A stretch of 64,000 bases of DNA, taken from Promethearchaeia archaeon. GTDB taxonomy: Archaea > Asgardarchaeota > Lokiarchaeia > Sigyniarchaeales > SOKP01. This document shows, one piece after another, positions 20,210-29,557 of this stretch. The number at the start of each line of letters is the position of its first letter. Positions within the stretch are counted from its first letter, which is position 1. The stretch is from NCBI GenBank assembly GCA_029856125.1, contig JAHQWJ010000120.1:124001-188000 (forward strand). Direction: 5' to 3'. The notes under the pieces are model-generated. The model saw only the letters and a list, made by a program, of their open reading frames with translations, ran no database searches and was not told where the DNA came from. A program made the position numbers and the translations under genes.

Positions 20210-20420
20210 AACTTTTTCACTTTAAGTTAAAATTTGATATATATATAATATTATTTTTATGATACTAAATATATACTATCTTAATATTCTATATATTTCC
20301 AAAAATTCAAAAATCCCAAATTGGAGATTTTATAGTTTAAAATCCAAAGTTTAAGATACCTTTATATAACTGGAATGTATCTTTTTTTTATATAATTAGA
20401 CATCAAAGTATCATTTCAAA

Positions 20421-20618
20421 ATGGAAAGTAAGTTTAACATCTGCCCTAGATGTAAGGGCGCTAGAATAATAGATATGGGCGATACCATTGATTGCCCAGA
20501 TTGCAGATTAGAATTTGAAAAAGCTGATATTAAAACCCTAGAATCAGCCCAAATTCTCGCAGTATCTGAAAAACTTGATTTTATAAGAAGCATTAAGAAC
20601 AATAAGAATAAAACCTGA
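20421..20618 (+). CDS. Small zinc-ribbon protein
   Basis: This 65-residue protein has one zinc ribbon (CPRCKGA...DCPDC at about 8-32) and a charged helical C-terminus. A TATA-like TTTATATAA lies about 60 bp upstream, and a 10-T tract follows the stop codon directly, so it is probably a single-gene transcript. Function unknown. Confidence 0.72.
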   Translation: MESKFNICPRCKGARIIDMGDTIDCPDCRLEFEKADIKTLESAQILAVSEKLDFIRSIKNNKNKT

Positions 20619-20628
20619 TTTTTTTTTT
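20619..20628 (+). terminator. T-tract terminator
   Basis: Ten consecutive T start at the base after the TGA of the small zinc-ribbon gene. This is a typical archaeal hairpin-free terminator. Confidence 0.5.
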
Positions 20629-20763
20629 GAAGTAAATACTTTTTTTGTTATATTCTTCACTTATAGCTTATAGATACAAATTCTATTAACGAATGGATAT
20701 TTTTCTAATTTAAAGTTGAAGATAAAAGATTAGCTTTTTATTAATTATAATTATTGAAAGAGA

Positions 20764-22599
20764 ATGACACTGAATAAGAAAAAATTAGTTTCTGAGCCTA
20801 TAGTGGAATTTTCAACTGGTAAAGATCCTTATATTAAAGCACGGAAAAAGGGGGCGACTAGATGGATTTTAGCTCATGTATTTCATGGCTCAAACAAGTT
20901 GTTTATAACAATTATAATTTTTATGATTATTCTTTCTGCAAATCTATCCTCTATTACATATATTATAATAGGCGAAACAATATCAGCACTGTTGGGTGGA
21001 TTTACCGCACTATTAGGAAATTATATTTTAGTTTTGTTTATCTTAGGGATAGCAAGTCCTGTAATGAGGATTGTAAGTCGCATGTTAGTAGAGATTTTAG
21101 CGCAGAGGTTAGAAAGAGATGCGCGAAGAGAGTTTTTTACAAATCTATTAGGAAAAAGCCAATCCTTTCACGAGCAAATGAAAATTGGAGAATTAATGGC
21201 AAGAGTAACTGATGATGTAAGGATGTTGAATTTCTTAATTAGCCCTGCTCTTTCATTAATCGTAGAATCGTTTACATTTTTATTTATTCCAGTTATTTAC
21301 ATTGTTTTATATTACCCTTTACAGTTAATAATTGAACCTATATTCTTTTCTATTTCATTTCTTATCTTATTGAGGTCTTATTCTCGTAAAATTGGACCTA
21401 TAACGGGTCGTTTAAGAGGAAATTTTGGATTAATGACTGCTACTTTAAGCGAGACCTTGTCGGGAATCGAAGTGGTAAAAGCTACCGTCCAAGAAGCAAA
21501 GGAAAGGAAAAAATATTTTACGCACGCTAATAATTACAAAAATGCGTTTATCGAGCGAGGTAAGTTACAAGCAAAGTATCTTCCGATTTTAGTTTTAGCA
21601 TTAGTTATAACCGCAGGTTTTGCACACAGTATTCTGTTATTTAATTTCGGATTAATGAATATTGGGCAAATTGTTGCTTTTTTAGGTATTTTGGGAATGT
21701 TACGTTTTCCGACAAACATTTCTATGTTTGTTTTTGCCATATTTCGTTTAGCAGGATCAAGTGCTGATAGATTACTTGAGTTGATGAATAAAAAGACTGA
21801 AATTGACGAAAACAAAGAAGGCAAAGAAATTATTTTCAAGGGAAATATAGCGTTTGAGAAAGTAGAATTTACTTACCCTGATAGTAAAAAGCCGGTGTTA
21901 AAGGATATTTCTTTTGAAGTTCAAACTGGGCAAACAGTTGCGATAGTTGGCACAACTGGATCTGGAAAAACTACGCTAACCAAACTAATCTCCCGACTCT
22001 ACGATGTTTCTAACGGTAGAATACTAATAGATGGAAGTGATATTCGGGAATACTCTTTACAATCTTTACGAGATCAAATTTCTTATATTGAGCAAGATGT
22101 ATTCTTATTCTCTACTACAATTTTTGATAATATATCTTTTGGAAGAGTAAGTTCATTGGAGCAAGTTATTAATGTAGCTCAGCAGGCACAGGCTCATGAT
22201 TTTATCAGTGAGTTGCCTGAAGAATACCAGTCGAAGGTAGGAGAAAGAGGGGTTCAGCTTAGTGGGGGCGAAAGACAAAGAATTGCCATCGCACGCGCCT
22301 TTTTATCCGATCCTCGTATTCTTATTTTAGACGATTCAACTTCAGCTATAGATTCTAACACAGAGGACAAAATTCAGTTTGCAATTAAAAACATTCTGAA
22401 AAATCGCACTACCATTTTAATAACGCACCGATTATCCCAAATTAGGTGGGCTGATTTAATTTTAGTTTTAAAAAATGGTAAAATAGTCGCTAAAGGGAAC
22501 CATGAAGAATTATTAAATACATCTGAAGAATATCGCAAAATTTTTGTAAAGAAATTCGATATCGAAGAAGATCAGTTGCTTAAGGAGGTGAGAAAATAG
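20764..22599 (+). CDS. ABC exporter half-transporter, degenerate Walker B subunit
   Basis: This 611-residue half-transporter of the multidrug/lipid exporter type has a six-helix membrane domain (about 40-335) and an NBD. It has Walker A GTTGSGKT (396-403), signature LSGGE (499-503), Walker B ILILDD and an H-loop His in LITHRLSQ. The catalytic Glu after Walker B is Asp524, as in the non-hydrolysing subunit of heterodimeric exporters. It pairs with the next gene, which starts 1 bp after its stop. The probable role is efflux of lipophilic compounds or lipids. Confidence 0.93.
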   Translation: MTLNKKKLVSEPIVEFSTGKDPYIKARKKGATRWILAHVFHGSNKLFITIIIFMIILSANLSSITYIIIGETISALLGGFTALLGNYILVLFILGIASPVMRIVSRMLVEILAQRLERDARREFFTNLLGKSQSFHEQMKIGELMARVTDDVRMLNFLISPALSLIVESFTFLFIPVIYIVLYYPLQLIIEPIFFSISFLILLRSYSRKIGPITGRLRGNFGLMTATLSETLSGIEVVKATVQEAKERKKYFTHANNYKNAFIERGKLQAKYLPILVLALVITAGFAHSILLFNFGLMNIGQIVAFLGILGMLRFPTNISMFVFAIFRLAGSSADRLLELMNKKTEIDENKEGKEIIFKGNIAFEKVEFTYPDSKKPVLKDISFEVQTGQTVAIVGTTGSGKTTLTKLISRLYDVSNGRILIDGSDIREYSLQSLRDQISYIEQDVFLFSTTIFDNISFGRVSSLEQVINVAQQAQAHDFISELPEEYQSKVGERGVQLSGGERQRIAIARAFLSDPRILILDDSTSAIDSNTEDKIQFAIKNILKNRTTILITHRLSQIRWADLILVLKNGKIVAKGNHEELLNTSEEYRKIFVKKFDIEEDQLLKEVRK

Positions 22600-22600
22600 T

Positions 22601-24418
22601 ATGTGGGTGGGTCTTGAAGCAGAAGAATACGATCGAGTATATCGAGATAAAGACTTATTGAAACGAATTGTATCTTATTTCTCGCCTTATAAACGAGCAA
22701 TGATTCTTGTAATTTTCTTCCTTACAATCTCATCACTTACTACCGCTTTTCTACCTATTATAACTTCTCTCATTATTAGTAATTTAGAAACTTCTCCAGA
22801 TTTAATTTACATTGTATTCTTAATCTTGCTCATTCTTATCTTAAACACTTCGAGCTGGGTTTTTAATTATATTAGACAGATATATTCTAATCGAGTAATT
22901 GGTAGTGTGGTGTTAGATATAAGAAAGAACGCTCACAAATCAGTCGTAAATCACGATTTGTCTTTCTTTGATAAAAACCCCTTGGGTAAAATTGTTTCCA
23001 GAATCAATACAGATAGTAGAGATTTTGGAGAGACAGTTGGAATGTCAATTGAAGTAATCTCCTCTGTGATAGTCTTAGTTCTTTTAATAATTGTGATGTT
23101 TACTGTGAATGTGGTGCTAACTCTCGTTCTTCTTATATCGCTCCCATTATTTTTTATAGCAGCGTTGTCATTTAGGAAATTTGCGAGAAAGATGACTCTT
23201 CTAGGACAACGTGCCTTAGCTTCAGTAAACGCTTATACAAAAGAAAGTTTTTCTGGCATTCAAATAGCAAAGACATTTAGGCGAGAAAAAAAAGTCTACG
23301 ATGACTTCCTTCAAGTGAATAACCAATCCTATAAGGTTAATTTAAAAAGGGCGTTTTTGTTGAACGCTATCTTTCCTACTCTTGGTTTAATTCAAGGTTT
23401 TGTCACGACTTTGTTAATTTTATTCGGAAGTAACTTGGTAATTGAAGGAACTGTTGGAGTAGGAGAATTAGTTCTCTTCATTCAAAGCATAATACTATTG
23501 TTTTTTCCCTTGCTCATCATAGCAACTTTCTGGCCTATGTTTCAAACTGGTATGGCAGCTTCAGAGAGAATTTTTGCTATAATAGATACATTGCCTCTTG
23601 TTGTTCAAACAAATAACATCAAACCTTCTAAATTGAAAGGTGAAATAGAATTCAAAAATTTAACATTTCAATACGATAAGAATAGATTAATCTTCGATAA
23701 TTTTTCACTTAAGGTTAATCCCGGAGAGTCTGTTGCTCTTGTAGGTCACACCGGAGCAGGAAAATCAAGTATCGCAAAGCTTATTGCTCGATTTTATGAA
23801 TTTCAAGGTGGAGATATCTTAGTTGACGGGAAAAGCATAAGAGAATACGATCTTACGGAATATCGGAAACACATCGGTATAATCCCGCAAACTCCATTCT
23901 TATGGGCAGATACCGTTGAAAATAATATCAAATATGGGTATGACAATGCTTCAAAGAAGGATGTAATGCACGCATTGGAAATTAGTGGTGGATCTGAGTG
24001 GATTGAAAACCTTCCTAAAGGGTTACGCACAAATGTTCGCGAAAGAGGCTCTCTTCTCTCAATGGGCCAACGCCAATTAGTTGTTTTTGCTCGAGTTTTG
24101 TTAGAAAACCCTTCAATTCTAATTTTAGACGAAGCAACCGCTTCAGTAGACCCTTTTACAGAAACCCAAATTCAAGATGCACTCGAAAAAACAATTAAAG
24201 GACGATCGTCAATAATTATTGCTCATCGTTTATGGACTGTTAGGCGTGTTGATAAAATTATCGTTCTGGATCATGGGAAAATAGTTGAGGAAGGTAATCA
24301 CGACGAACTGATGAAACGGGGAGGAACATATGCTAGCCTGTATAACACATATTTTAGACACCAATCCTTAGAATACATTGAAGAGATGGGAAAAAATAAA
24401 GCTAAGGATATCGTTTAA
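22601..24418 (+). CDS. ABC exporter half-transporter, catalytic subunit
   Basis: This 605-residue partner of the preceding gene has a membrane domain (about 30-320) and an NBD with Walker A GHTGAGKS (382-389) and a complete Walker B ending in catalytic Glu511 (ILILDEATASVD). Its signature is the weakened LSMGQ (486-490). The defects are complementary. This subunit's Walker motifs plus the partner's LSGGE make the active site; the partner's Asp524 plus this LSMGQ make the degenerate site. That is the known logic of asymmetric heterodimers such as TM287/288 and BmrCD. Confidence 0.93.
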   Translation: MWVGLEAEEYDRVYRDKDLLKRIVSYFSPYKRAMILVIFFLTISSLTTAFLPIITSLIISNLETSPDLIYIVFLILLILILNTSSWVFNYIRQIYSNRVIGSVVLDIRKNAHKSVVNHDLSFFDKNPLGKIVSRINTDSRDFGETVGMSIEVISSVIVLVLLIIVMFTVNVVLTLVLLISLPLFFIAALSFRKFARKMTLLGQRALASVNAYTKESFSGIQIAKTFRREKKVYDDFLQVNNQSYKVNLKRAFLLNAIFPTLGLIQGFVTTLLILFGSNLVIEGTVGVGELVLFIQSIILLFFPLLIIATFWPMFQTGMAASERIFAIIDTLPLVVQTNNIKPSKLKGEIEFKNLTFQYDKNRLIFDNFSLKVNPGESVALVGHTGAGKSSIAKLIARFYEFQGGDILVDGKSIREYDLTEYRKHIGIIPQTPFLWADTVENNIKYGYDNASKKDVMHALEISGGSEWIENLPKGLRTNVRERGSLLSMGQRQLVVFARVLLENPSILILDEATASVDPFTETQIQDALEKTIKGRSSIIIAHRLWTVRRVDKIIVLDHGKIVEEGNHDELMKRGGTYASLYNTYFRHQSLEYIEEMGKNKAKDIV

Positions 24419-24471
24419 TTTCTATAAAATTTCATTTGTTTAAAAAATAATAAGAAAATTGAAAAAATATG

Positions 24472-25848
24472 CTACAGACGAGTAATATATCTATTTCTTT
24501 CCCATTCAGAGACAACTGATCTGTAAGCGTCATTTTCTTCTAATTTCGCGTAATAAAAGTTTTTAAACGGTTGTTCCCCGAAGATTTTTTTCATCAATTC
24601 AGAATTCTTAAATTCCTTCAGTGCTTCCATTAGGCTTCCAGGTAAAGCATTAATTCCTTCCTTTTCCATTTCTTTTGATGTAAGATTATACACGTTTCTA
24701 TCTGTAGGTTCAAAAAGTTCAAGGTCTTCGGATAAAAGCCCATACAATCCAGTACTCAAAAGAACAGCAAACTGTAGGTATGGATTACCGGCTGGATCTG
24801 GACAACGAATCTCGCATCTAGCGGCACCTGGCTTTCCATGAAAGTCTGGAACGCGAATTAATGGGGATCTATTGCGAAAACCCCACGCTATATACACGGG
24901 AGCTTCGTATCCTGGCACTAATCTTTTGTATGAGTTTGGCCAACTACTTAAAACAGCGCACATAGCTTTAGCATGCGTTAATTGACCCGCAATCCATTTT
25001 TTCATCGTCTGCGATATATAAGCTGGATCTGATTCGTCATAAAATACATTTTTTCCATCTTTCCAAAGGCTTTGATGACAGTGCATTCCGGAACCGTTTA
25101 TCCCATCAAAAGGTTTAGGCATGAAGGTTGCCGTCATATTATTTTGAGCTGCTACAATTTTAATTATCGTTTTTATCGTAATTGTATTGTCCGCACTTAC
25201 AACTGCTTTATCGTAGCGAAAATCAACTTCGTGTTGACCAAAAGCCACCTCATGATGTAGTTTTTCAATTTCTATTCCCATTTTGTCGCAATATTCTGCA
25301 ATTGTGTAGCGCATGCGTTCGTTAATATCGTATGGATCATAATCAAAATATCCTCGCATGTCAGATGGCTTAAAGGTAGCCTGCTTATGTTCTTGATTTA
25401 ACATAAAAAATTCCATCTCAGGAGCGCATATGTATTCAAATCCATGCTGTTTCGCTTTTTTGACTGCTTTTTGGAGAATATAGCGCGGGTCCCCGTCGTA
25501 ACGCTCGCCCTCTGGTGAATAAATATCACAAATTACTCTGGCTGCTCGATTGTTTGATTCATTGTTACGCCATGGCAACACGTAAAAAGTGCTTGGATCA
25601 GGCAACGCAACTTTATCAGACTCCTCGATCGCTCCATACCCGGTTATAGAACTTCCATCAAAAGCTTCGCCTATTTCAAAGCATTCCTCTATTCTTTTTG
25701 AGTTAATTTCAAAGGATTTAATTAACCCATGAATATCTGTAAATTGAAGGTAAATAAATTTAATGCCTTGCTCTTTAACTTGCTCGATTATGTCTTCGCA
25801 TAATCTCTTCCTATTTGGATCGTCTTTTTCAATCATTTCTAAACTCAT
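24472..25848 (-). CDS. glnA: Glutamine synthetase type I
   Basis: This 458-residue enzyme makes glutamine from glutamate, ammonia and ATP. Recognisable elements are FDGSSITGYG (N-terminal domain), the metal-binding EMEFF, the NGSGMHCHQSLW glutamate/ammonia site, NSYKRLVPGYEAP and RSPLIRVP. The short GSI-alpha length, without the GSI-beta insertion and adenylylation loop, suggests control by feedback or transcription rather than adenylylation. It lies 70 bp downstream of a small zinc-ribbon gene on the same strand and probably shares its transcript. An Lrp regulator is encoded divergently close by. Confidence 0.96.
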   Translation of the reverse strand: MSLEMIEKDDPNRKRLCEDIIEQVKEQGIKFIYLQFTDIHGLIKSFEINSKRIEECFEIGEAFDGSSITGYGAIEESDKVALPDPSTFYVLPWRNNESNNRAARVICDIYSPEGERYDGDPRYILQKAVKKAKQHGFEYICAPEMEFFMLNQEHKQATFKPSDMRGYFDYDPYDINERMRYTIAEYCDKMGIEIEKLHHEVAFGQHEVDFRYDKAVVSADNTITIKTIIKIVAAQNNMTATFMPKPFDGINGSGMHCHQSLWKDGKNVFYDESDPAYISQTMKKWIAGQLTHAKAMCAVLSSWPNSYKRLVPGYEAPVYIAWGFRNRSPLIRVPDFHGKPGAARCEIRCPDPAGNPYLQFAVLLSTGLYGLLSEDLELFEPTDRNVYNLTSKEMEKEGINALPGSLMEALKEFKNSELMKKIFGEQPFKNFYYAKLEENDAYRSVVSEWERNRYITRL

Positions 25849-25918
25849 TTTAATTTATTTAGTAAAATTTAAGGATTTGAAAATGGTTAGATTACATACA
25901 TCAAAGTTCTATAATTAT

Positions 25919-26188
25919 TCATTCATAGATTAATAAATAATTTTTTTCTTTTTCGAAGATTTTTAAATCTATAAGTGAAAATTCTTTGATGGCTTTTAAT
26001 TGAGAATTTCTATATTTTAAATCGAAGTCATCCGATTTTCGACGTCCAAATGCAATTGTTTTTTCATAATGAACATATGTGTAGTTCTTAGGGGTGTTTA
26101 TATTATTAATCGATTCATTTTCACATTTTTGGCATACTTTTCTATCGTGAAAATATTCCGTTCCACAAAATGGGCATTTTAATGACAT
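25919..26188 (-). CDS. Small zinc-ribbon protein upstream of glnA
   Basis: This 89-residue protein has an N-terminal zinc ribbon with the signature CxxCGxEYxxxRxVCxxC (residues 5-22) and a charged C-terminal part without further motifs. The same signature occurs in the protein encoded directly upstream of glutamate synthase (37652-37885). Its position upstream of and co-directional with glnA suggests a partner or regulator of the enzyme, but this is inference. Confidence 0.72.
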   Translation of the reverse strand: MSLKCPFCGTEYFHDRKVCQKCENESINNINTPKNYTYVHYEKTIAFGRRKSDDFDLKYRNSQLKAIKEFSLIDLKIFEKEKNYLLIYE

Positions 26189-26326
26189 TTTTAATCAATG
26201 TTTAAATTTGTTAGTAATTTTTAATTTTATAAATATCATTGGGATCGTAACCATATAAATTTTAACTATTTGGTTAACACAAATGGAAAAAAGTGCATTA
26301 CTTGGATCGAAAAATAGAGAAAAAAT

Positions 26327-26335
26327 GGTCAATTG
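26327..26335 (+). promoter_or_regulatory. GGTCAATTG repeat, distal copy
   Basis: The nonamer GGTCAATTG occurs here and again at 26401-26409, 74 bp apart, in the intergenic region between the zinc-ribbon/glnA genes and the Lrp gene. It contains the palindrome CAATTG. This is a candidate Lrp-family binding site. Confidence 0.35.
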
Positions 26336-26384
26336 ATATCACTTATGGTTTTTTTTTATTAATGATTTGGTACATTTGACTATC

Positions 26385-26409
26385 TTTATAATTTAAATTT
26401 GGTCAATTG
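26385..26409 (+). promoter_or_regulatory. TATA box and proximal GGTCAATTG repeat of the Lrp gene
   Basis: A TATA-like TTTATAATTTAAAT sits at about 26385-26398. It is followed at once by the second GGTCAATTG (26401-26409). Transcription would begin near 26417, placing the repeat between TATA and start, a classic repressor position. A second TTATATAA at 26426-26433 is too close to the ATG to serve it. Confidence 0.4.
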
Positions 26410-26445
26410 CATACTTTTAAAATAGTTATATAACTTTCTAATAGT

Positions 26446-26931
26446 ATGGTTGATCATAAGAATTTAGATGAAATTTTTGATTTAGATATTGAAATCCTGA
26501 AGAAATTAAGTGTAGACGGAAGAATTTCTCTTCGACGTCTCGCAAGAGATTTAGGAAACAGATCGCCAGTTACAATAAAAAAACATGTAGAGGAAATGGA
26601 AGAAAAAGGAATAATTAAAGATTATGGAATACACATTGACTACGAAGAATTGGGATATAAAATTATTGCGCTTATAGAAATAACAGTTTCAAAAGGTAAA
26701 ATGCTTGAAGTAGAAAAGAAAATTGCCCAAAATCCAAATGTTTTCGCTGTATATGATATAACAGGAACATATGATGCACTTATTCTTGCCAGGTTTAAAA
26801 AAAGGGCTAAGCTTAGTGAGATGATAAAAGAAGTGATTCATGCTTCCCCATATGTCGAAAGGTCTAATACTCACATCGTTTTAAATGTGATTAAAGAAAA
26901 GAGCTCTTTTGCTGAATTGACTAACAAATGA
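26446..26931 (+). CDS. Lrp/AsnC-family transcription regulator
   Basis: This 161-residue regulator has an N-terminal winged helix-turn-helix (about 12-60; ISLRRLARDLGNRSPVTIKKHVEEM as recognition region) and a C-terminal RAM domain (about 65-145; GTYDALILARFKKRAKL). The family senses amino acids and is often autoregulated. Its closeness to glnA and the repeated nonamer in the shared upstream region suggest control of nitrogen genes, which is inference. Confidence 0.92.
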   Translation: MVDHKNLDEIFDLDIEILKKLSVDGRISLRRLARDLGNRSPVTIKKHVEEMEEKGIIKDYGIHIDYEELGYKIIALIEITVSKGKMLEVEKKIAQNPNVFAVYDITGTYDALILARFKKRAKLSEMIKEVIHASPYVERSNTHIVLNVIKEKSSFAELTNK

Positions 26932-27041
26932 TAATTTAGAGCGCTTTAAAGCGTTCCTTAATGGAGAAATTAAGTTTTTCCTGATATATTCTTAACCCTA
27001 TATAATAATCCTTGTTCATAATTAATCTTTCGATTTTACTA

Positions 27042-27353
27042 TTAATTGATAAAATCATTCATTATCTTCTTTATCGATATATACTTCCATAGATATACTG
27101 TAAAGAATAGACCGATAAAAATGCTAAAAAGCAACAATAAAATTGTGCCAAATGAAATCAATAATGGGCTACGGTAGCTCCCAAAAATCCACGACATGGT
27201 GGAAATAACATCATAAGGGTAAAAAGTTAAGGCATATAGAGCCAACGATGCCAGAGTAAACGGGAAAACTAAAGTTATTGCTTTTTTTCTAGCCAACTTC
27301 TTTCTTTCTTCCAATGAGACGTAATATTCACTTGTTTCTTCTTTTATTTCCAT
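27042..27353 (-). CDS. Small two-helix membrane protein
   Basis: This 103-residue protein has a charged N-terminus rich in Lys/Glu, two or three hydrophobic segments (about 25-47 and 60-88) and a short basic tail. I do not recognise a family. It is on the opposite strand to the Lrp gene and converges with it. Confidence 0.6.
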   Translation of the reverse strand: MEIKEETSEYYVSLEERKKLARKKAITLVFPFTLASLALYALTFYPYDVISTMSWIFGSYRSPLLISFGTILLLLFSIFIGLFFTVYLWKYISIKKIMNDFIN

Positions 27354-27525
27354 AAGTAATCGCTAAATATTTTGTAATTTTACTTTCAAGAAAGTTTTGG
27401 ATAAAATATACTTTGTTGTTAAAGATTATTTTCTCTCTCAACATCAATAAACATCATTCATATGGATATCCAAGAATTAAAATCTAACAATTCTAGTAGA
27501 TCTTAATCTATAGATTTAATTCAAA

Positions 27526-27948
27526 TTATTCTATAATTCTTGAGATTCTGGATAGAGGATGTCCCTTAGCTTTCATTTCTAACTCATTAAACCACCCAAA
27601 AGGAAGGCGAACCACTGAATAATCCATCATTTTCAGTTCCAATTCGATTTTTTTAAAAAACTCAAAGGAAAATTCTATAGTGCTAAGTTGGCCAAAAAGA
27701 TGAGCAAAAGGAACAATTACAATATTTGAAATTTTTAGTTGGTTAGTTATTTTTTCAATTTCAATAATACTTTTTTTTAATATTTCTGAATTTTCTTCGT
27801 CTCGTTTTTCAGTACTAATGAAGAGAACTAATGCGTTTTTGATTTGGTTTTCTCTATTATCTTCCGTAATTTCTTCAATAACTTTCGAACGACCTTTTTT
27901 GGTTACTTTATATCGGAAATAATCAACATGAAACGATAAGAATCTCAT
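27526..27948 (-). CDS. Free-standing archaeal threonyl-tRNA synthetase editing domain
   Basis: This 140-residue protein matches the N-terminal editing domain of archaeal ThrRS (D-aminoacyl-tRNA deacylase-like fold). It starts MRFLSFHVDYFRYKV and shows the family landmarks IVPFAHLFGQL and RLPFGWFNELEMKAKGHPLS. That domain removes serine mischarged on tRNA-Thr. Here the frame stops after the domain and no synthetase core follows, so it should act in trans. Some archaea have split catalytic and editing ThrRS genes. No thrS is in the window. Confidence 0.85.
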   Translation of the reverse strand: MRFLSFHVDYFRYKVTKKGRSKVIEEITEDNRENQIKNALVLFISTEKRDEENSEILKKSIIEIEKITNQLKISNIVIVPFAHLFGQLSTIEFSFEFFKKIELELKMMDYSVVRLPFGWFNELEMKAKGHPLSRISRIIE

Positions 27949-27996
27949 TTTTCTTCCACACTTTTTATATTAAAAAAGATCAAAATAAATTAGATT

Positions 27997-28881
27997 TTAA
28001 TAATCAGACATATAATTATAAAAATGCTTAAAAAAGCCTTTAGTTTTATGTGAAATATAATTTCCTTTTATCTTTGGGTCATTAATTATGTTTAAAATAT
28101 TATAGCCCTTTTTGATAATGAAAAAGTTCATATACTTATTAGAAATCGCCCTTTCTGGGCAATTATAAACACAACGCATACAAAAAGTGCACTTATTCCC
28201 AAATATTATACTCTCATTTTGTTTAGATATATTTCTTGTAGGGCACTCTTTTATACATTTACCACATAAATTACATGAGTCTGATGCTATTAGATATTTG
28301 CCAAAATAAAACGCACCATTACACTCAGCTTTGTTGAATAAATAAGTTCCAATTTTTAGCCATAAATTATTTTTTTGCAGCTTCGTCTTTCCTGATAGGA
28401 TTTCTTCAGTTCCTCTTTTAACTTTCTTGACAGCCACTTCATATAATTGTTTAACTAAAGAATCATCGTATTTCACAACTACATTAGCAGGCATAATAAT
28501 CAAGTTTTCATGAAACACTTTATACCCTTTTTTATTAAGACCATTTCTAACCAAGCTTGTAGACCCTCCATGGCAAATTGGATCTCCTGCTGTTTTGAAA
28601 GTAAATGTTTTTCTATTATCTACATCTGGCAACCTGTCAAGAAAATCAAAAAATATTTTTGGTGCGCTAAATGCGTGAACAGGGTGGCCAAAACCTAAAA
28701 TATCATAATCACTTATAGATGGATTAAGATTTTTTCTCAAAATGTTCTCAATAGGTATAAGATTTGTATTGAAACCTTTATATTGAAACTCGTTTGCATA
28801 CAGATTTGCAACTATTTTAGTATTTCCCGTCCCAGAAAAATAGAAAATTCCTATTTTTTGAACATGCATCTTTATTTTCAA
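27997..28881 (-). CDS. Flavodoxin/ferredoxin fusion (EFR1-type)
   Basis: This 294-residue protein has a flavodoxin-like domain with the FMN phosphate loop FYFSGTGNT (about 13-21) and a C-terminal 2x[4Fe-4S] ferredoxin with CNLCGKCIKECP and CTFCMRCVYNCP. It probably transfers electrons between low-potential carriers in the cytoplasm. The two Fe-S motifs are complete. The partner enzyme cannot be told from the neighbours. Confidence 0.9.
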   Translation of the reverse strand: MKIKMHVQKIGIFYFSGTGNTKIVANLYANEFQYKGFNTNLIPIENILRKNLNPSISDYDILGFGHPVHAFSAPKIFFDFLDRLPDVDNRKTFTFKTAGDPICHGGSTSLVRNGLNKKGYKVFHENLIIMPANVVVKYDDSLVKQLYEVAVKKVKRGTEEILSGKTKLQKNNLWLKIGTYLFNKAECNGAFYFGKYLIASDSCNLCGKCIKECPTRNISKQNESIIFGNKCTFCMRCVYNCPERAISNKYMNFFIIKKGYNILNIINDPKIKGNYISHKTKGFFKHFYNYMSDY

Positions 28882-29010
28882 CCTAAATAGAAATTAAATC
28901 TTAAGAATTTATTCTTAGATACTCAAAGAATAGAGATAATGATATTAATTTGGTGAAATTTTTAAATATATGTGTTTATCCTCTTTCTTCTTGGTTAATT
29001 CTTTTTTTTC

Positions 29011-29331
29011 TTATACAGATAAATTAGATCCACAAAACGGGCAATACCCAATATCATCTTCGATTTTTTCTCCACAATACTTACATCTGCTGCTCATTTT
29101 TTCTTTAGTCAAATCTTCTTTATCAATTTTTACAAAAGAAGTGCCAGCATCCTCAGTGCGTAATTTCGGTATTTCAAATTTTGCATTGTTTTTATGATCT
29201 ACATTGCTATGGAGAAGCTTGTAAATGACAATAATTATTATGATGAAAACAATAATAACGATGACAAAAATTAATATAAAAAATCCACTTATAAAACCAA
29301 ATATATCGAATGGAAACATTGATTGCAGCAT
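29011..29331 (-). CDS. Membrane-anchored zinc-ribbon protein
   Basis: This 106-residue protein has one long Ile/Val-rich transmembrane helix (about 10-38), a polar linker, and a C-terminal zinc ribbon (CKYCGEKIEDDIGYCPFCG). The ribbon should face the cytoplasm. Function unknown. The architecture, a single helix plus ribbon, recurs in Asgard genomes. Confidence 0.65.
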   Translation of the reverse strand: MLQSMFPFDIFGFISGFFILIFVIVIIVFIIIIIVIYKLLHSNVDHKNNAKFEIPKLRTEDAGTSFVKIDKEDLTKEKMSSRCKYCGEKIEDDIGYCPFCGSNLSV

Positions 29332-29495
29332 ATTCTTTTTATTAGAAGTAATTCATTATCTAAGATATACTACAAAATTCGACTTAAAAAAGTTATGCTT
29401 AAGCTTGTTTTCTTTTAGAGTAAAATAGTATATTCAAACTAAAATATAAAAATGTTCGTATACGTTCCTTAGTTTTAGGTTTGTCATTAAATACA

Positions 29496-29524
29496 TTTAA
29501 ATACCCCATCTTTCCTATATATAC
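29496..29524 (+). promoter_or_regulatory. Promoter of the slipin gene
   Basis: TTTAAATA at 29496-29503 and CTATATATA at about 29515 are TATA-like and lie 35-60 bp before the ATG at 29558. A GAGG motif (about 29546) precedes the ATG by about 9 bases. Confidence 0.4.
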
Positions 29525-29557
29525 CATAACTTTACAATTTTTAATAGAGGATGAAAT

